A DNA stretch of 64,000 bases from Emydura subglobosa (lineage: Eukaryota; Chordata; Testudines; Chelidae). Position 1 is the stretch's first letter, and each line of letters begins with the position of its first letter. The position numbers and the translations under genes were made by a program. The DNA is taken from NCBI GenBank assembly GCA_007922225.1, contig ML680055.1, forward strand, positions 3,778,543 to 3,842,542. The letters are read 5' to 3'. Below the pieces are notes generated by a model. It was not told where the DNA came from. It saw nothing but the letters and a program-made list of their open reading frames with translations, and did no database searches. This document shows, piece by piece, positions 54,923 to 64,000 of the stretch.

Positions 54923-55421
54923 CACGGATGCCAGAAAGCTGTGACGTTTTTATTTGAAAGCTGAGGCCACAGTTCGTTAAAGCTGTCATTTCGGTGCAAT
55001 CAGTTCAAGTATCACAAGCGCGAACATGAAACAGAAACAGGTGTCAGACGTCAGCAGAGTCTCCCCATGCGGTCTGCTCTCCGGCTTCCTCTCAGCCTGT
55101 TTCCTGAGGAATGAAGACCCTCTTTGAGTATCCCCACATGGGCCCCAGACTTGGGTGGACGCCCACAAATAAGCTCCAGCCCCTTCTTCCAAGGCATGCC
55201 TCCAGCTCTTCAAAGCAAGGCAGCAGCGGGGAAAAGATGCCCTGTGTGCTGTTTGGCTCTCGAAGGGGCGGTTGGGCCAAATCTGAGTGAGTGCTGTTGC
55301 GACCTGGTGCACTGATGTCACAAGGCCACTCAGATTTGCAGCAACACCAAAAAGTTGTGGGGTGTGTTAAAAATTGTGGTTTCAGCAAGTAAACCGCAGC
55401 CCACAATTTTCTTACTGCCTC
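54923..55421. mobile_element. Unidentified ~500-bp insertion in a SINE
   Basis: Lies between the two halves of one SINE. Its left edge 'ACGGATG' and the sequence at its right border 'CATCCGT' are inverted complements. Internal features: 'GGCCAAATCTGAGTGAG' and 'GGCCACTCAGATTTG' (also inverted, 55272-55340) and two overlapping 111-codon minus frames without a motif. I do not recognise the family. Confidence 0.5.
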
Positions 55422-55518
55422 ATCCATCCGTAAAATGGGGAAAAAACATCCTCCCCTCCTTTGTAAACTGCTTTGAGATCAACTTATGAAAAGCACTAAA
55501 TAAGACCTAGGCGTGCGT
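55422..55518 (+). mobile_element. MIR-type SINE, 3' half (split copy)
   Basis: 'CATCCATCCGTAAAATGGGG', 'CTCCTTTGTAAACTGCTTTG', 'AGATCAACTTATGAAAAGCA', 'CTAAATAAGACCTAGG'. It continues the copy that stops at 54922. Confidence 0.8.
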
Positions 55519-55872
55519 TGTGGTTATTTTTAGTATTTGCATTAAAGCTATTTTTTTACTCTGTTTTGTCCTGGTCTCAGTGTTTTCCAGCTCACTCCAG
55601 TGCAGCTTTGAGGCGAGCGTTACTTAGGGAACTGATGATGATGGCAGCATTGTCACAGTTTGTTAGGTTTAATGTTTGATTTTAAAAATGTTAGCGATTT
55701 ATGCAGATTTGGTGAAATTCTTTTTCAAGAGCTTAGACGGGACTTCTGTCATGCCCAGGCCCTGTGCTCCACAGGCGACCTAAGGCAAACTGGGATGGTC
55801 TGGCTGGTCAATGAGGGTCTAGAGTTCAAATATTAATTCTTCCTGAAATCACCTAAATTAGTGTCGTGTGTG
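55519..55872. other. Unrecognised stretch
   Basis: No gene or named repeat. Confidence 0.35.
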
Positions 55873-56035
55873 TAGAGCTGGCCGGGAACTTTTTGGCAAA
55901 AAGGCTTTTCATTGGAGATGGCTGATTCATCGAAATGGAAACTTCTTGAAGCAAAAGGTTGCTTTCAACAAGATGTTCAGCAGAAAAGTTTCTCAAAAGC
56001 AGACTGGAGCTTCCGGTCAAAACATGAATGAAAGA
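55873..56035. mobile_element. 'TAGAGCTGG' AT-rich element
   Basis: 'GTAGAGCTGGCCGGGAACTT' is an intact terminus; then 'GGCAAAAAGGCTTTTCATTG', 'CATCGAAATGGAAACTTC', 'AAAAGTTTCTCAAAAGC'. Sequence at 56085-56125 just beyond looks like a reversed tRNA-SINE head. Confidence 0.65.
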
Positions 56036-56371
56036 CATCAGAATGGTTCATTCACCTGTGATGTAAAAGAACAAGGTTCAAGTGCCTGGCCTGAATCAGA
56101 CAGAACAGGGGTCTCCTACATCACCAGGCTATAGGCTATTCCAGGAGAGTGCTGATTTCCTGTGGAATTTTGAAAGGTTCATTTCATCCCAATGCAGAGT
56201 TGGGGACATTTTGAAATCTCGAAAATGAACCCCACTGGAACGGGATCATGGTCTCTCTAGCAGCAGGCTTGACAGAAATGCTGATTGTAACTGAGGGCTT
56301 TGCTTTGTCTAGTGCCACTCACAGCTCTGATGTGTCGCAGTGGAGATTTTTGTCATCCTGCCAATTTTCAG

Positions 56372-56750
56372 ATTAGAGCCGACTGAAAAACGGTATTTTC
56401 AGCCAATTTTATTTTAGGGAAATTTAAATGTGACTGTTTTTTTCCCACAAAATGTTTCATAGAAATTATTTTTCTCTGAAATAAACCATCAAAAAAAAAA
56501 AAGTCAGTTTCCAGTTCTTGACATTCTCCCCCCTTTGCTTTTCTTCACCGTCTCCTTTTTTTCCACTGGAAAATTGGGAGAAAAAAAATCTAAAAATGAT
56601 AACCAAAACCTGTTTTTTTTTTTTGGTTTTGATTCCAATCAAACTGCAATTTTCCATTTAGGCCAAAATCGAAACGTTTCAAATGCTCAACTTTTTTCTG
56701 TGGAAAAACTTCTCCGAAGGAAGCTTTCCAACCAGTTCTATTCTGAGAGC
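56372..56750. mobile_element. 'TAGAGCTGG' AT-rich element, near full length
   Basis: Left 'TCAGATTAGAGCCGACTGAA' and right 'CTTTCCAACCAGTTCTATTC' are worn inverted ends. The body holds 'ATTTTCAGCCAATTTTATTT', 'CACAAAATGTTTCATAGAAA' and 'AAATCGAAACGTTTCAAATG', plus A and T homopolymers. Confidence 0.68.
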
Positions 56751-56852
56751 TGAACTCCAGAGGGGTGTCCAGAGCCATCTTGATTGATACTGATTTTTCT
56801 CTCCTCTCTGTTGCTTTCTTTGTATCCAACAGATCTTAGGAAGGTAACTAAG

Positions 56853-57143
56853 GCTATGTCTACACTGATGGTGGCAAAGTTGCCGCTGTCAGCTTGACTT
56901 ATCTGGATCGACTGAGTGGTCAGCAAAGACCAGCTCAGTCGATCCAGAAGTTGACATAAAAAACCACCTCCTCAAGTGGCGTAGCGCTGCGTCGCCGGGA
57001 ACGCGGTTCCCGTTGGCGCAGTGCAGTGAAGATGGCGCGCAGAAGAGAAGCACAGAAGTCAACGGGCATTACGCAAGTTCTTTGCGTGCTTTGTGTAACG
57101 CCGGTCGTCTGCCGCCGAATCACCGAGCCAAGTGTAGACATAA
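56853..57143. mobile_element. 'TATGTCTACACT' MITE with long hairpin and CpG-rich centre
   Basis: Ends 'GCTATGTCTACACTGATG' and 'CCAAGTGTAGACATAAC' are inverted. An 18/19-bp hairpin runs from 56904 to 56946: TGGATCGACTGAGTGGTC, a 6-nt loop AGCAAA, then the complement with one extra G. The middle has many CpG ('CGTAGCGCTGCGTCGCC') and a GGGAACGCGGTTCCC palindrome. No coding capacity. Confidence 0.8.
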
Positions 57144-57985
57144 CTTAAGTTGTGCAGCCATCTGAGTGACCAGAGAGAACTGTATTTAACTGGAGCACAC
57201 TGCGTCAGAGGCTCTCAATTTCCCAGCACAGAAGAGGGCGGGATACTCTGCACAATTTATGCTGTTGGATGAACCTTAGAACCACATGTGAAAGGAGCTG
57301 TTGAGGCTCAGCCCAGTTCCTAGGGGCTGGTGTTATCATCATAGCAACCACGGTGGACAGTAACATTTACCTGATCCCCCGGTTGGCAGCCTCTCAGCTG
57401 AGAGAACAGGGCTGGAATAGGCCATGGAGACTGAATCCCCTTTTGATTGTTGGGGATGCTTCGAAGTCAGGGCTAAAACATACTGATAGGGCAGCAGGTG
57501 GGGTTTGCACAGAAGTTCTCAGTCCCCAGGGCAGCTAATTTGATGCATTTCAGTGGCGCAAAATTCACAAAGGGAATTCTCGGGTTGCTCCCAGCTGCTT
57601 TTTAGCTCATTTTACAATTGGTGTTCGAGGTGGTGGCTTCTGTGGTTGTTTGTTTGGATTGGGGGGTTTTCTTTGTTTGTTTCTGCTGGTTTTTAATTTC
57701 CCCTTTTTTGGAGCATTTAATTTTTCACGTGCCTCGGTGACCTTGCCAAGTGGGCAGTGGACGACAGAAGGACAAAGATTACCTGAGCCATGCGACAGCC
57801 TCTCTCATCTTTGAAGGGACTGACATCGCAGCATACAATTTGAGAAGAGAATTGTTCCACGGAAGCACATGGAATCTTTCCCAGGGAAGACGATGCCTCC
57901 GTCAGGCAGATCTCAGCATTGCAGAGTCCTCAGCTCAGTGATCCTAGTTAAATTCCTTGGCATCACCCTGTGCACTTCCTCCCCT
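57144..57985. other. Unrecognised stretch
   Basis: 57300-57340 shares the words CAGCCCAGTTCCTAGGGGCT with the repeat at 26.5 kb. T/G-rich patch at 57625-57700. No gene. Confidence 0.35.
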
Positions 57986-57989
57986 TCCT

Positions 57990-58065
57990 TAGCACCTGAA
58001 AGCCCACTGAAGACGATCAGAGACTTTCCATTGACTTCACTGGGCTCTAGATCAGGTTCTTAGAG
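57990..58065. repeat. Small palindromic element
   Basis: 'CTGAAAGCCCACTGAAGACG' and 'CATTGACTTCACTGGGCTCT' are inverted arms around 'AGAGACTTTC', ending 'AGATCAGGTTC'. Confidence 0.6.
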
Positions 58066-58114
58066 CTCCAAGCTTAGTGGCTCCTCAATACCAGGTAAAG
58101 ATGCTGTAGAAAAT

Positions 58115-58272
58115 CCAGTGCCTCCTGGTAAAGGTGTGTTTCTGTATGGTAAGGACTTACTCAGTTGAAGAACTGAGTTTTGTGTGGAACTGAGCAGGGG
58201 AAGACCTGTGACCTCTTATTTCTTGTGGCAGTGAGTTCCACAGCCCTAGGTCCACATCCTGTGGAAGCCATT
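58115..58272 (-). mobile_element. L2-type LINE 3' end, reverse orientation
   Basis: 'GTTGAAGAACTGAGTTTTGT', 'CTTATTTCTTGTGGCAGTGA', 'GTTCCACAGCCCTAGGTCCA', 'CATCCTGTGGAAGCC' are the reverse complement of 59855-59960. Minus-strand peptide SLPQEI is visible. Only the last coding segment remains. Confidence 0.72.
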
Positions 58273-58987
58273 CTCTGTAGAGCCCATACTACCAAATAAA
58301 AAAGCTAGGGATAGGCCTGACTGGGAATTTCTTATCTAAGCTTTTTTTCTGCTGATTTGAACTGAGCTGCCATACTTCGTACTTTGGTCTCTGGGCACCA
58401 AGTGGTTCATATAATGCCATAGGCAGAACTTCACAGCCACCCAGTGATTATGAAGCCCACATCCCAGCTCTCTCGGAGTGACACGCCAAGAATCCAATGA
58501 CAGGAAGCCAAAGTCTCCCAGAGACCAGAGCCTGTGAGAATGAGATTAATTTTCTGCTGCCTATTTGATGTCAGTGTTTTGACTTGGTTGGTAAAATTCC
58601 TTAGTCTGATGAATCAAAATACATCTGAATGTGCTGGGAAGTCCCGCTGTGAGACTCCAAGTGAAGTGTCATTCGAAAGGAAGGAATGGAGTAATTTCTG
58701 CTTTATTTTTTTTCCCCTGAGAACTGTGGGGGGTGGATGAGAAAGGAGATGCCTCCCAGGGCTGAGGCCTTCTCCCCCAGAGATGAAAGACACCGAGGCT
58801 GACAGAATTAAAGAAGAGAGGAAAGCAGAGGTGAAAAGTCACGAGGTTCATTTTATGTCTCTAACTGAACAAAAGGTGCATTTGTCTGCTCTTCCCAAAC
58901 GCTTAAAACACACTGTCCCCTTTTCTCCCAGCCTGGCTGTTTCCTCGATTTCACAAGGAAGCTGAACTCTTATTAAGAGGCCACTTG
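58273..58987. other. Unrecognised stretch
   Basis: No gene or named repeat. Confidence 0.35.
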
Positions 58988-59140
58988 CTTTGAATGTCCA
59001 CCTCCAGGTGGGGGTAGCACACTGGACTGGGAATCAGAAGACCTGGGCTCAATTCTTCAGCTCTCCTGGTTGGCCTTGTGTGAATGTATACCTTTGTTTC
59101 CTCATCAGACGCTGCTGACCTGCCTTGCTGCATAAACCGT
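58988..59140 (+). mobile_element. MIR-type SINE, worn
   Basis: 'GGACTGGGAATCAGAAGACC', 'TGGGCTCAATTCTTCAGCTC', 'CTTGTGTGAATGTATACC', 'TTGTTTCCTCATCAGACGC'. Confidence 0.6.
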
Positions 59141-59609
59141 GTTGGGACTTATCCCTGGATGGCGTCACACGAAGCTGCGGGGAGAGTTGGCGAGAAATAG
59201 TGTAGTCAAGAGCAAACACAGGGCAATGGGAATATGGAGGTTCCTTTAAGAGTTTATCCCCTTCTCGTCTGGGGAACAGGGAGGTTAATTTAGGTCACTT
59301 TACCCACTTCTATTTTTACCACCACATCGCTGCTACTGAGACAGCATGAAACTGGAGATTCAAAAGCAAACAACACTGGCTCCCATTCCCAGCCTGGCTG
59401 AAATCAGAGTCTTGGTGGAAAGCAGCTGACAAAATCAGATCCCATGCACGACTGAGGAAATGCTGCTGGGGGATGAGATGTGCTTTGGGAATTTACAATG
59501 TCACCCACTAGTGAGGGCTTCTGCCCTTGGACAGCTATGTCAGTCACAGACTGGGGCTCCTTTTGGACACCTGTGTGCTACTGGATGCCTGAATAGACCT
59601 GGTATTAAT

Positions 59610-60005
59610 GCCCCCCACCACCTATGATTGGCTAGAAGGCTGCACCCACTGCTGTCAAACATTGATCTGGCAACAGTGATCCATGCACCTGTGAGTTCCA
59701 GGCTTGATCCTTTTTGTTCTTAACATCTAGCAACTAAGCCATACACACTGAAAAAACTCCAGCAGCCTGTCCATGAACACCCAGGACAGCTACATTCCAC
59801 AGGAACCATCAGAGTGATTATCAGTAAAAGGTTATCCATGAATACAGGAAGCAGAGCTTCCACAGGATGTGGACCTAGGCTGTGGAACTCACTGCCACAA
59901 GAAATAAGAAGCCACAAGTCTTCCCCTGCTCAGAGTCCCAGACAAAACTCAGTTCTTCAACTGAGTGAGTTTTTGACATGCAGAAACACACATAAACATA
60001 AGTAG
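59610..60005 (+). pseudogene. L2-type LINE ORF2 C-terminal remnant with internal deletion
   Basis: First part encodes DLATVIHAPVSSRLD near 59666, matching the DLAxVIHAxVxSRLDYCN region of L2/CR1-type ORF2. The end encodes CGPRLWNSLPQEI near 59869, the usual last block of such proteins. Several hundred bases expected between them are missing, so there is an internal deletion. The final ~150 bp is repeated in inverse at 58115. Confidence 0.68.
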
Positions 60006-60074
60006 GCATAAGTGAGAGTAAACAAAGCAATGTTCCACTATCCCCTAATACTGCACTCAGAGAGGAGTCATCAA

Positions 60075-61060
60075 TGGTTCAGTCAAACTGGATGGCGCAT
60101 ATCAAGTGAGGTCCCACGGGGATCTGTCCTGGGTCCACTTCTATTCAGTGTCTTCATAAATTTTTAGCTAATGGCACAGATAGTACCCTTCTAAAATGTG
60201 TGGATGTTACAAAGCTGGGAGGGGTTGCAAGCACTTTGGAGGACGTTATTAGAATTCAAAATGATCTTGACAAACTGGAGAAACAGTCTGAAATAAGTAG
60301 GATGAAATTCAGTAAGAGCCAATGCAAAGTGCGACTCTTAGGAAGGAATAATCAATTGCACAAATACAAAGTACTCCTTCCTACTGCAGAAAAGGATCTG
60401 TGGGTTATAGTGGATCACAACTATGAGTCAACAATGTAATATAATTGCAAAAAAAGTGAACAGCATTCTGCATTGTATTAACAGGAGTGTTAATAGCAAG
60501 GCAAGGGAAGTAATTTTTCTATTTTGCTCAGCACTGATAAGGTTTCAGGTTGAGTCCAGTTCTGGGCACCACACTTCAGGAAAGATGTGGACAAATCGGA
60601 GGAAAAGTCCAGAGAAGTCCAACAAAAATGCTTAAAGGTCTAGAAAACATGACCTTTGAGAAAGATTGGAAAAATCTTTGGTTTGTTTAGTCTGAAGAAG
60701 AGAAGACTGAGGTGGGACATAACAGTTGTCAAGTATATAAAAGGTTCTTATAAAAAGGAGGAGGATAAGTTCTCCTTATCCACTGATGACAGGACAAAAA
60801 GTAATGGGCTTAAATTGCAGCAGGAGAGATTTAGATTACACATTAGGAAAGAGACTCCTAACTGCCAGGGTAGCTAAGCACAGGCACGGATTACCTACGG
60901 AGGTTGTGGAATCTCCATCATTAGACGTTTTTAAGAACAGATTAGACAAACTGTCAGGGATGGTCTAGATAATACTTAGTTCCTCCTCAACGCAGCGGAC
61001 TGTACCAGATGACCTACAAAAGTCCTTTACAGTTCTATATTTCTGTGATTCCATGAATAA
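60075..61060 (+). mobile_element. CR1 LINE, about 1 kb with RT motif
   Basis: Starts in the reverse-transcriptase domain: PRGSVLGPLLFSVFINF near 60112, stopped by TAG. Then 'GTTGCAAGCACTTTGGAGGA', 'GGATCTGTGGGTTATAGTGG', FSLKKRRLRWDITVVKYIKG, DRTKSNGLKLQQERFRLHIR and ESPSLDVFKNRLDKLSGMV. Tail 'GTCTAGATAATACTTAGTTC', 'GCGGACTGTACCAGATGACC', end 'TATATTTCTGTGATTCC'. Same subgroup as 13.4 kb but extending further 5'. Confidence 0.9.
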
Positions 61061-62207
61061 ATTAATCATGTCGTTTTTTTTCTACAGGCTGGGAAGGAGA
61101 AAAAAGACAAAGGGAGAAAGAAAGATTGTTATTTCTATTTTAAATAAGTGGGAGGTGCTCAGATACTACCGTGATGGAGACATATAAGCATGGAGAAGAT
61201 TAGATAGTCAAAGTCAATGTGGAGAAGAGATACAATGGATTACTTTTATGTCAGGAACAGTGAATGTGAGAAGGGGTAATGAGGCAACCTCTAGCCAATT
61301 TTACTTGGACATATTCCTGGAGGATTCATCACATGACATAATCTTTAATTAAACATTCATCTTTAATTTCTGGAGACTCCAGAGCAATCCTGAAGGGTTG
61401 GCAATCCCAGCATCCAACTGTCAGATGAGTAAAAGGAAGAGGGAGGAGGTTATAAGACAGAGAGTCAGTGAACTTGGCAGGATCAGGTCCATGGAACAAA
61501 TGAGGACCAGTGCAAAAAGTGTGCCATATTTAGCCACAGACTCAATATATGGTTCTGCTGGGTGTGTGATTCTCTCACAATCAATCCCTCCACTTTCCGC
61601 CCTCACTGAGCCTTCTGAGATCAGTCCATTGCTGTTGTTTCTAAACACACATTTGAAGGGGTGGAGAAGCATCAGGCTGAGCTGTTGATCTCTGCTCCCA
61701 TTTTAAATTGTTTTTGTATTAAAAATCCTGCCTGGGTGATAGATGTCAGAAAGGGGGAAATGCCCCATTAATGAGGAACCAATAGAGACCTCTCAAAGTA
61801 CCTGACATGATCATGCCCATAAATGCTCTGAATCAACTAGAGTTGAATTCGTGATGCACGTGGAAACTCAGCCACGAATGAATTAAAAGAATCCAGCCTA
61901 GAATTCATTAGTGTCCAGGTTAACAGGTTAGCTGCTCAGTGGTCCAGAAATGGTGAAGGAATGGACAGATCTGGTAGTCACAGCAAGAGCCACTGAGTAG
62001 TTTGTTTCTGTGTTTCCTTGGCAAGACAATCAATGGGAAGTCTGATGACTCCTGAAGAAGGTGCTGAACTACATGGGAACCAGACAGAAGATCACTGCCT
62101 GAAGTTAAGTGTTTTTCCTCCAAATCACACCCTTTCTTGTAACTCTTAATTCTCCTCATCTGAGGGAGAACCATAGAGTAGTTTTATTTACAGCCCCAGG
62201 GCCTGAC
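61061..62207. other. Unrecognised stretch
   Basis: No gene; frames of 83-96 codons at 61.4-61.7 kb overlap on both strands without motifs. Confidence 0.35.
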
Positions 62208-62425
62208 TGCTAGAGCTGAACGAAATTTGGAATATCCACCCCACTGGATGGATTTCATAATTTGTTGCCCAAAATCAGGATGGAAACTTAGAATTTTCCA
62301 TTCTGTGGGGGAAAAAATGAAATTCTATTTGGACAAAGTTTGGTAGTGTTGGAATTTTCTATGGGAAAAATTCAATTTTTGTGGAAACTGCATTTGTCCC
62401 TGGAAAATCACTCTAATGGGAAATC
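62208..62425. mobile_element. 'TAGAGCTGG'-type AT-rich element
   Basis: 'GCTAGAGCTGAACGAAATTT' left terminus; 'GGATTTCATAATTTGTTGCC', 'GGAATTTTCTATGGGAAAAA', 'CAATTTTTGTGGAAACTG' body. Confidence 0.65.
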
Positions 62426-62554
62426 CCAGGCGTCTCTACTGACAAATGGTAAATAGTTACTTGATAATGGGTAGGCCCTAGGTGTGCTGACAGCACAATC
62501 TATCATGCTGACAAATATTATCTGATCTGTCTGTATCTAGCTGTTGTCTCTTCT

Positions 62555-62700
62555 CTTATACTAAGATTGCAAGCTCGTTGGTGCAGAGATCCTCTTTTTG
62601 TTGTGTATTTGCACAGTGGCTAGCGCAACGGGATCTTGATCCATGCCTGGGGTTCCTCTGCACTAAAATAATAAATAATAATAATAATAATGGTGAATTC
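62555..62700 (+). mobile_element. SINE L2-like tail ending in (AAT)n
   Basis: 'AGATTGCAAGCTCGTTGGTG', 'CTTTTTGTTGTGTATTTGCA', 'CACAGTGGCTAGCGCAACGG', then an ATAATAAT run at 62667-62691 that serves as the 3' repeat. Confidence 0.8.
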
Positions 62701-63149
62701 AGTCCTTTTTCTGGTGGAACTCTCCGCTGAATGCAATTGTTATTCACTTATGGTGAACTTCATCCATGTGTAGAAGTTGAGTGTTACCTTCAGACATTCG
62801 ACTATGCGTGTTAGGGTATTTCAAAGTAAACATAACTATTTTTTGGTGTAAGAATGGGAGGCAATGTCAGGGTCTGTGTTATCCGGTGTCCTGTCCCTTT
62901 AAGGTTTAGAACTCGGCTGAAGAGGTCCAAGGAAGCCAGCTCCATGAAGCAGTGTATGGTCATATGAAGTTGGTGCTCCTGTAAGATGCCCCAACAGTGG
63001 GTCTTGTGCAAGGCAGGTGTGTGATGGCAGGATGCAGACAAATGTTTTAATAAAATGCTCCAGTTTAAAGCTCTCTCCTGATGTAGGCATGTCACAGCCT
63101 GGGCTGCACTCCCTTGAACCCATTTACTTCACTTAACTCACAGCCACAA
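62701..63149. other. Unrecognised stretch
   Basis: No gene or named repeat. Confidence 0.35.
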
Positions 63150-63458
63150 GATTGTCCTCAAAGGCAAAAAATTAGCAAAATTCAAAAAGGGACTGGATGT
63201 TTATATGGATCACCACAACATCCAGAGCTACAACAGTGAACGGTAAAAAAGTGTTGAGGCATTATTAAATTTCGTACTTCAAGTTTTAAGCCAATCCCTG
63301 ATGATTAGAGACCAGGGTGAGACGTAATGTGAGGGCAGATGAGCCCATATCTGCTACTGTGAAGTTCTCACGCCTGCCTCTGAAGCAGCCACCATCAGAC
63401 ACCGGATAATGGAGTAGATGGACCACAGGTCTAATCCAGTGAATGAACATAGGATGTG
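63150..63458 (+). mobile_element. CR1/L3-like LINE 3' end
   Basis: 'ATTCAAAAAGGGACTGGATG', 'TTTATATGGATCACCACAAC', 'ATCCAGAGCTACAACAGTG', 'TTTAAGCCAATCCCTGATGA', 'GAGTAGATGGACCACAGGTC' and 'CCAGTGAATGAACAT' follow the same order as the 19.8-20.06 kb copy. Indels in the middle. Confidence 0.75.
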
Positions 63459-64000
63459 CATGGCTCTCTGCACAGGAGTGAATTTCACCCTGGCTGATTT
63501 GGTGGAATGAGTTTCAGGCAATGGGGCAGTTTGCAAACTTTCTGCTTTTAACTATTTGCAATTCACCATTCTTATTATTATGACGTGGCCAGCCAGGTTG
63601 ATAAATCACATGGGGCTTTGTTTACGCTAGCTGATTGGAAGATTGAAGCACTTTAAAGAGGAGAATAATGAATAATAAATAAATGTTATGGTATGGATGA
63701 ATCAGCGTTGGTACCAAAATGTCAAATTATTTGTGAAAATGTCAGGGTGTGTGAGCATTTTCACAACCATCTTGTGCTTACAGAAGCATTCACATGCATC
63801 ATGGCTCCATGTATTGTGATGAAGCAAACTCAGATATGTTATTGATCTGGACAAGCAGATCTAATGACTGTTTACCTGTTCTATTCAAAGGAAGCATACT
63901 GAGGTGGGCTATTCAGCTCAGTGTCTACAGGTGCTGCCATCATGCCTGTAATGTAAACTCCTAAGTAGATCTGGGTGGAACTTTTCAGACAAAACATTTT
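63459..64000. other. Unrecognised stretch to window end
   Basis: AT-rich; short AATAAT patches at 63569-63581 and 63663-63686. No gene. Confidence 0.35.

Noticed and set aside
1..64000. CRISPR array, operon or prokaryotic mobile system
   Set aside because: No regularly spaced direct repeats and no closely packed genes; all evidence points to vertebrate nuclear DNA.

Overview
This window looks like vertebrate nuclear DNA from a non-avian reptile, most likely a turtle, with a crocodilian as the alternative. The evidence is the repeat mix: several diverged CR1 LINE subfamilies, Penelope-like elements (PLEs), an L2-type LINE, a Tx1-like LINE, tRNA-derived MIR/CORE-type SINEs with an L2-like tail, and many small DNA-transposon copies whose ends read like 'GTCTACACT' or 'TAGAGCTGG'. 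Family names come from remembered consensus sequences; no database was searched. I found no host protein-coding exon, no tRNA or rRNA gene, no CRISPR array and no bacterial-type operon. Almost every open frame is short and unrelated to known proteins, or is a piece of a dead retroelement. The window reads as intergenic or deep-intronic sequence.

Layout. 1-7.4 kb: a CR1 tail, SINE pieces, a Z-DNA-type alternating tract and a foldback DNA element. 7.4-11.2 kb: two PLE 3' ends joined head to head, then a 100-N assembly gap flanked on both sides by the same sequence, and a related copy about 3.1 kb downstream. 11.6-15.5 kb: three CR1 fragments and a MITE. 15.5-24.3 kb: mostly unrecognised sequence with two CR1 fragments, a GC-rich stretch (20.2-21.5 kb) and a cluster of MITEs. 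24.3-32.7 kb: full-length SINEs and a PLE with GIY-YIG-type endonuclease remnants, itself interrupted by a CR1 3' end. 34-37.9 kb: a dense patch with a hAT-like element, two 'GTCTACACTAC' MITEs, a CR1 end, a PLE end and the C-terminus of a Tx1-like LINE ORF2 with only two in-frame stops over about 187 codons. 39-50 kb: SINEs, MITEs and AT-rich 'TAGAGCTGG' copies in otherwise anonymous DNA. 50.4-57.2 kb: two CR1 copies in opposite orientation, a SINE containing a small palindromic element, a second SINE split by about 500 bp of unidentified DNA, and a CpG-rich MITE carrying a long near-perfect hairpin. 58-64 kb: two inverted copies of an L2-type LINE 3' end, a longer CR1 with an RT motif, and a final CR1/L3-like tail.

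Nothing here works as a gene system. The useful content is a layered record of transposition (nested and split insertions, inverted pairs), one probable assembly artefact, and a few AT-rich unique stretches that could be conserved non-coding elements. I found no convincing new biological system. The best candidates for follow-up are the PLE structures, the Tx1-like ORF remnant, the hairpin MITE and the 500-bp insertion in a SINE.
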